Assembly: GCA_034670405.1 (NCBI GenBank)
Contig: JAXDDX010000141.1
Location: 722,001 to 786,000, forward strand
From: Hoplostethus atlanticus
Taxonomy: Eukaryota; Chordata; Actinopteri; Trachichthyiformes; Trachichthyidae
Direction: 5' to 3'
DNA: 64,000 nucleotides
How positions within the stretch are numbered: position 1 is the stretch's first letter; each line of letters opens with the position of its first letter. The notes beneath the pieces are model-generated. The model did no database searches. It was given only the letters and a program-made list of their open reading frames with translations, and was not told where the DNA came from. The position numbers and the translations under genes were made by a program. Below, piece after piece: positions 61,207 through 64,000 of this stretch.

Positions 61207-61676
61207 TTACCTTCATATTCGGTCATTTAAAATGTGAGGAAACACTCACACTGGAATGGGGGCGCACACACGGGGACAAAATAATGCTCAAGTTGATTTA
61301 AAATCTGATACTTGATCATAATTGTTAATGTAAAAATTAATGTAGTTTCAATTCAAATTTTCACTACCACACCACGTGTGTGTGCGTCCTCTTGTCCTCC
61401 CGGCATGATGACGAATACATCGGGGATCACGATCAGTTGATAGGAGGATGTACCTACTCTTTCGCCACCAGGCCACGCTGCTGCCCTGCTGTGTGGGTAT
61501 TGAAGTGTAGGTGGGTGTGTGGGAGTGTTGATTGTATGTGCGGACATCATCAATTGTGTGTGTATTTTGGGTTAGAGTTATTGCAATGAGTGCTGAGACA
61601 AATGGAAGGTGTAAATGCTGTACATGTCTACTCAGGTACAGCAGCATGATGACATCATACAAAAATCTGTGGCCTA

Positions 61677-61797
<121 letters not shown>

Positions 61798-61809
61798 TAT
61801 ACCTTGCAG

Positions 61810-61959
61810 GTGAGGTGCAGGAGCATGACTACATAGTGGCTTTGCAGCATCCCGTCACCACTGACATCCAGAACTCCATTAAGATCTATGGGCTGATGCT
61901 GGACGCCCTGCTCTCCTTCAACAAGAGGACTCTCATCCTCTTCCCGAACATAGACGCCG
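61810..61959 (+). CDS. gne: GNE, sixth coding exon; gene continues beyond window
   Basis: The acceptor CCTTGCAG ends at 61809 and the donor GCCG|GTTAGT begins at 61960. The 150 nt run from phase 1 to phase 1. The product reads [18 protein letters not shown] and continues through [20 protein letters not shown], equal to human residues 206-257. The next human exon contains R263 and R266, the CMP-sialic-acid feedback site altered in sialuria. That exon, the rest of the epimerase domain and the kinase domain are not in this window. The intron upstream ends in a (TG)n array that stops 15 bases before the acceptor junction, leaving a short polypyrimidine tract. Confidence 0.96.
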
Positions 61960-62869
61960 GTTAGTTACAGCCGACTGGCCAGTTACTGCTCAGGCATTGT
62001 GCCACAAGAAAACAAGTTGCACCATTTTGGAAACTCAAAACGGAGAGAGCCTAAGGGAACTGGGATTTCTTAAGTTAAATCTACACTGCAAAATGGATTA
62101 CCTGCAAAAGCCCGTAACTTGCTCAAAATCCTTAGTTCATCTCTCAAAATTAAATCTTTATGTCAATGAACATGTCAGTCCATCAGAATGATTTTCTGTA
62201 TGGCATATATCAATTTCATTTACAAAAAAAGTCTAATAGAAATGTATAGAAAATATGCTTGACAGATTATGACAATTGGTTCAACCATTTTGCATGTAAT
62301 GACTTATGCAATGAACTAATGCCTAGATGTTCTGGGGGGTAAGACTATTCAACAGAGAACCAATATAATACATTTTGATCAACATGATCAACAAACTATT
62401 GATAATGTAGGAAACAGCAGACAGTTGTACATAACCATTTGCATGAATGAGCCAAAGCATTTGCAATTTGTTCAAAAGAATGAGAAGCTGCTTTTATGAT
62501 GTGCACTAGAGTGACTAGATGATGTGGAGGTTGAACAAGTAGTTTTGAGAATTTCAATTCTGATCTGAGAAATGTACCAAAGCGACTGAGAAAAACTGTA
62601 AGATAGACATTTCTGCAGTGCACAATGCTTGTAGTACAGAAACACAGTAAGATCCAATGCTTTTAGACAGAACACTGGGTCAGCAATAATCTAATGTTCT
62701 GTTATCCGGTGTGCCTGCACTTGCTGTAACAGAAATACAGTACTGTATTTCTCTGTGGCATTTTTCCACATCTACTGTTATATCTATACTTTATTATACA
62801 GGCATCCTTTTTTGTGGCAGGGTGGAAAGGCCCCTGAAGCAGAATTTATACCGTGCAACACAATAACTG

Positions 62870-64000
62870 TCCCTTTAAATCAACACTAATGAAATTCTTA
62901 GGTGGTTTGGCAGCTCCTCAGCCCATCCTGCCGTATTTTGAGCACTTCAACAACAACTCCAACCCCCGACACATGTGGCAAGACATCCAGGCCATAACGG
63001 ATTACAAGCCCACCAACACCTCCCCCCCAACCAGCGACACCTCCCTCCCTGATGAGCTCAAAAACTTTTATGCCCGCTTTGACAGGGACAACCAGGAGGC
63101 GGCCATCAAGGCTGTGCTCCCCGCTGACCACCAGCCTCTCACACTCTCCCCCACCGATGTGTGTGCTGCACTGAGCCGGACTAATGCAAGCAAGGCTGCT
63201 GGCCTGATGGCATCCCTGGACGGGTGCTCAGGGCCTGTGCTGGGCAGCTGTCTGAGGTACTGACTGACATCTTCAACCTATCACTGGCTCAGGCAGTTGT
63301 CCCCAAGTGCTTCAAGACCACCTCCATAATGCCGGTGCCAAAACACTCCACCGCAGCGATCCTTAATGACTTTCGCCCTGTTGCACCCACCCCCACCATC
63401 ATGAAGTGCTTCGAGAGGCTGGTCCTGGCTCACCTCAAAATCTCCCTACCACCCACACTGGACCCCCTCCAATTCGCTTATCGGTGTACGGAGGACGCCA
63501 TCTCCATGGCACTACACTCTGCCCTCTCCCACCTGGACAACAATGCTGTTCATTGACTTCAGCTCAGCATTCAACACCATCATCCCCTCCAAACTGATCA
63601 CCAAACTCGGTGACCTTGGCATTAACACCTCCCTCTGCAACTGGATACGGGACTTCCTAACCAAGAGACCCCAGTATGTTAGGTTACGCAACCACACCTC
63701 CTCAACCCTCACTCTGAACACCGGCGTCCCACAGGGCTGTGTGCTGAGTCCTCTCCTCTACTCCCTCTTCTCCTACGACTGCACACCTGTACAAGGTTCC
63801 AACACCATTATCAAGTTTGCAGACGACACAACGGTGGTTGGCCTCGTCAACAACAACGATGAGTCGGGCTACAGGGAGGAGGTCCAGCACCTGGCGGCGT
63901 GGTGCGCCGACAACAACCTGGCCCTCAACACCAAGAAGACCAAGGAGCTCATTGTGGACTTCAGGAAGTCCAAAGCCAGCACACACACCCCCATCTGCAT
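62870..64000 (+). mobile_element. LINE reverse transcriptase, sense in a GNE intron, runs past window end
   Basis: From about 62900 the frame gives AAPQPILPYFEHFNNN and PRHMWQDIQAITDYKPTN, then [13 protein letters not shown] missing base near 63204 shifts the frame to [16 protein letters not shown] and continues to [19 protein letters not shown]. After LSHLDNN a small deletion near 63541 shifts it again, to [45 protein letters not shown] and [19 protein letters not shown]. These are reverse transcriptase blocks of a Jockey/CR1-superfamily LINE (of the type databases call transposon-BS-like). The catalytic FADD is present. Only two frame breaks are seen in 1.1 kb, so the insertion is probably recent. 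No endonuclease is seen, so the copy is 5'-truncated. Confidence 0.9.

Overview
The window is vertebrate nuclear DNA, almost certainly from a teleost fish. It has split genes with consensus GT-AG introns, very dense dinucleotide microsatellites, many fish-type non-LTR retrotransposon pieces (L2-like and other CR1/Jockey-superfamily elements) and hAT and Harbinger remnants. Only two host genes could be recognised by protein similarity, one near each end, and both run off the window.

Left part, minus strand: a complexin of the 1/2 subfamily (SNARE regulator of synaptic exocytosis). Its first coding exon is at 13859-13889 and its second at 2428-2606. The remaining 3' exon(s) lie left of base 1. 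A GC-rich stretch at 15773-16050 may be its promoter and 5' UTR exon. The 11.2-kb intron holds microsatellites, palindromic MITE copies and one stretch (10200-10650) that looks like unique, possibly regulatory sequence.

Middle, about 16-44 kb: an intergenic repeat field. It contains a long minus-strand L2-like LINE (about 18020-21017), a minisatellite at that LINE's 5' break, a second LINE in the opposite orientation (about 21485-23354), further LINE tails and fragments, three-copy short interspersed families, an 81-bp tandem duplication and many (CA)n/(CT)n arrays. No convincing host gene was found here. A few splice-like islands are listed with low confidence.

Right part, plus strand: GNE, the bifunctional UDP-GlcNAc 2-epimerase/ManNAc kinase that starts sialic acid synthesis. 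A short first coding exon (45346-45384) is followed by exons at 58044-58115, 59057-59205, 60200-60446, 60874-61081 and 61810-61959. Together they encode the N-terminal part of the epimerase domain, up to the residue equivalent to human G257 (isoform 1 numbering). All junction phases fit. A possible alternative first exon lies at 55367-55411, with other promoter-like islands at 40.3 and 44.1 kb. The next intron carries a sense-oriented LINE that continues past the window end, and the kinase half lies beyond it. The intron between the first two GNE exons is full of DNA-transposon remnants: hAT, Harbinger-type Myb/SANT genes, a complete 1,002-bp hAT MITE with 8-bp target duplications, and an unusual block dense in ACTAGT.

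The two genes do not act together biochemically. Their linkage fits a known vertebrate paralogon (CLTA/GNE/RNF38 and CLTB/CPLX2/RNF44 in human). No CRISPR, rRNA, tRNA or intact virus-like element was seen. I found no clear novel system; the best leads are the GNE first-exon choices, the (TG)n tract beside a GNE acceptor, the divergent complexin N-terminus and the ACTAGT block.
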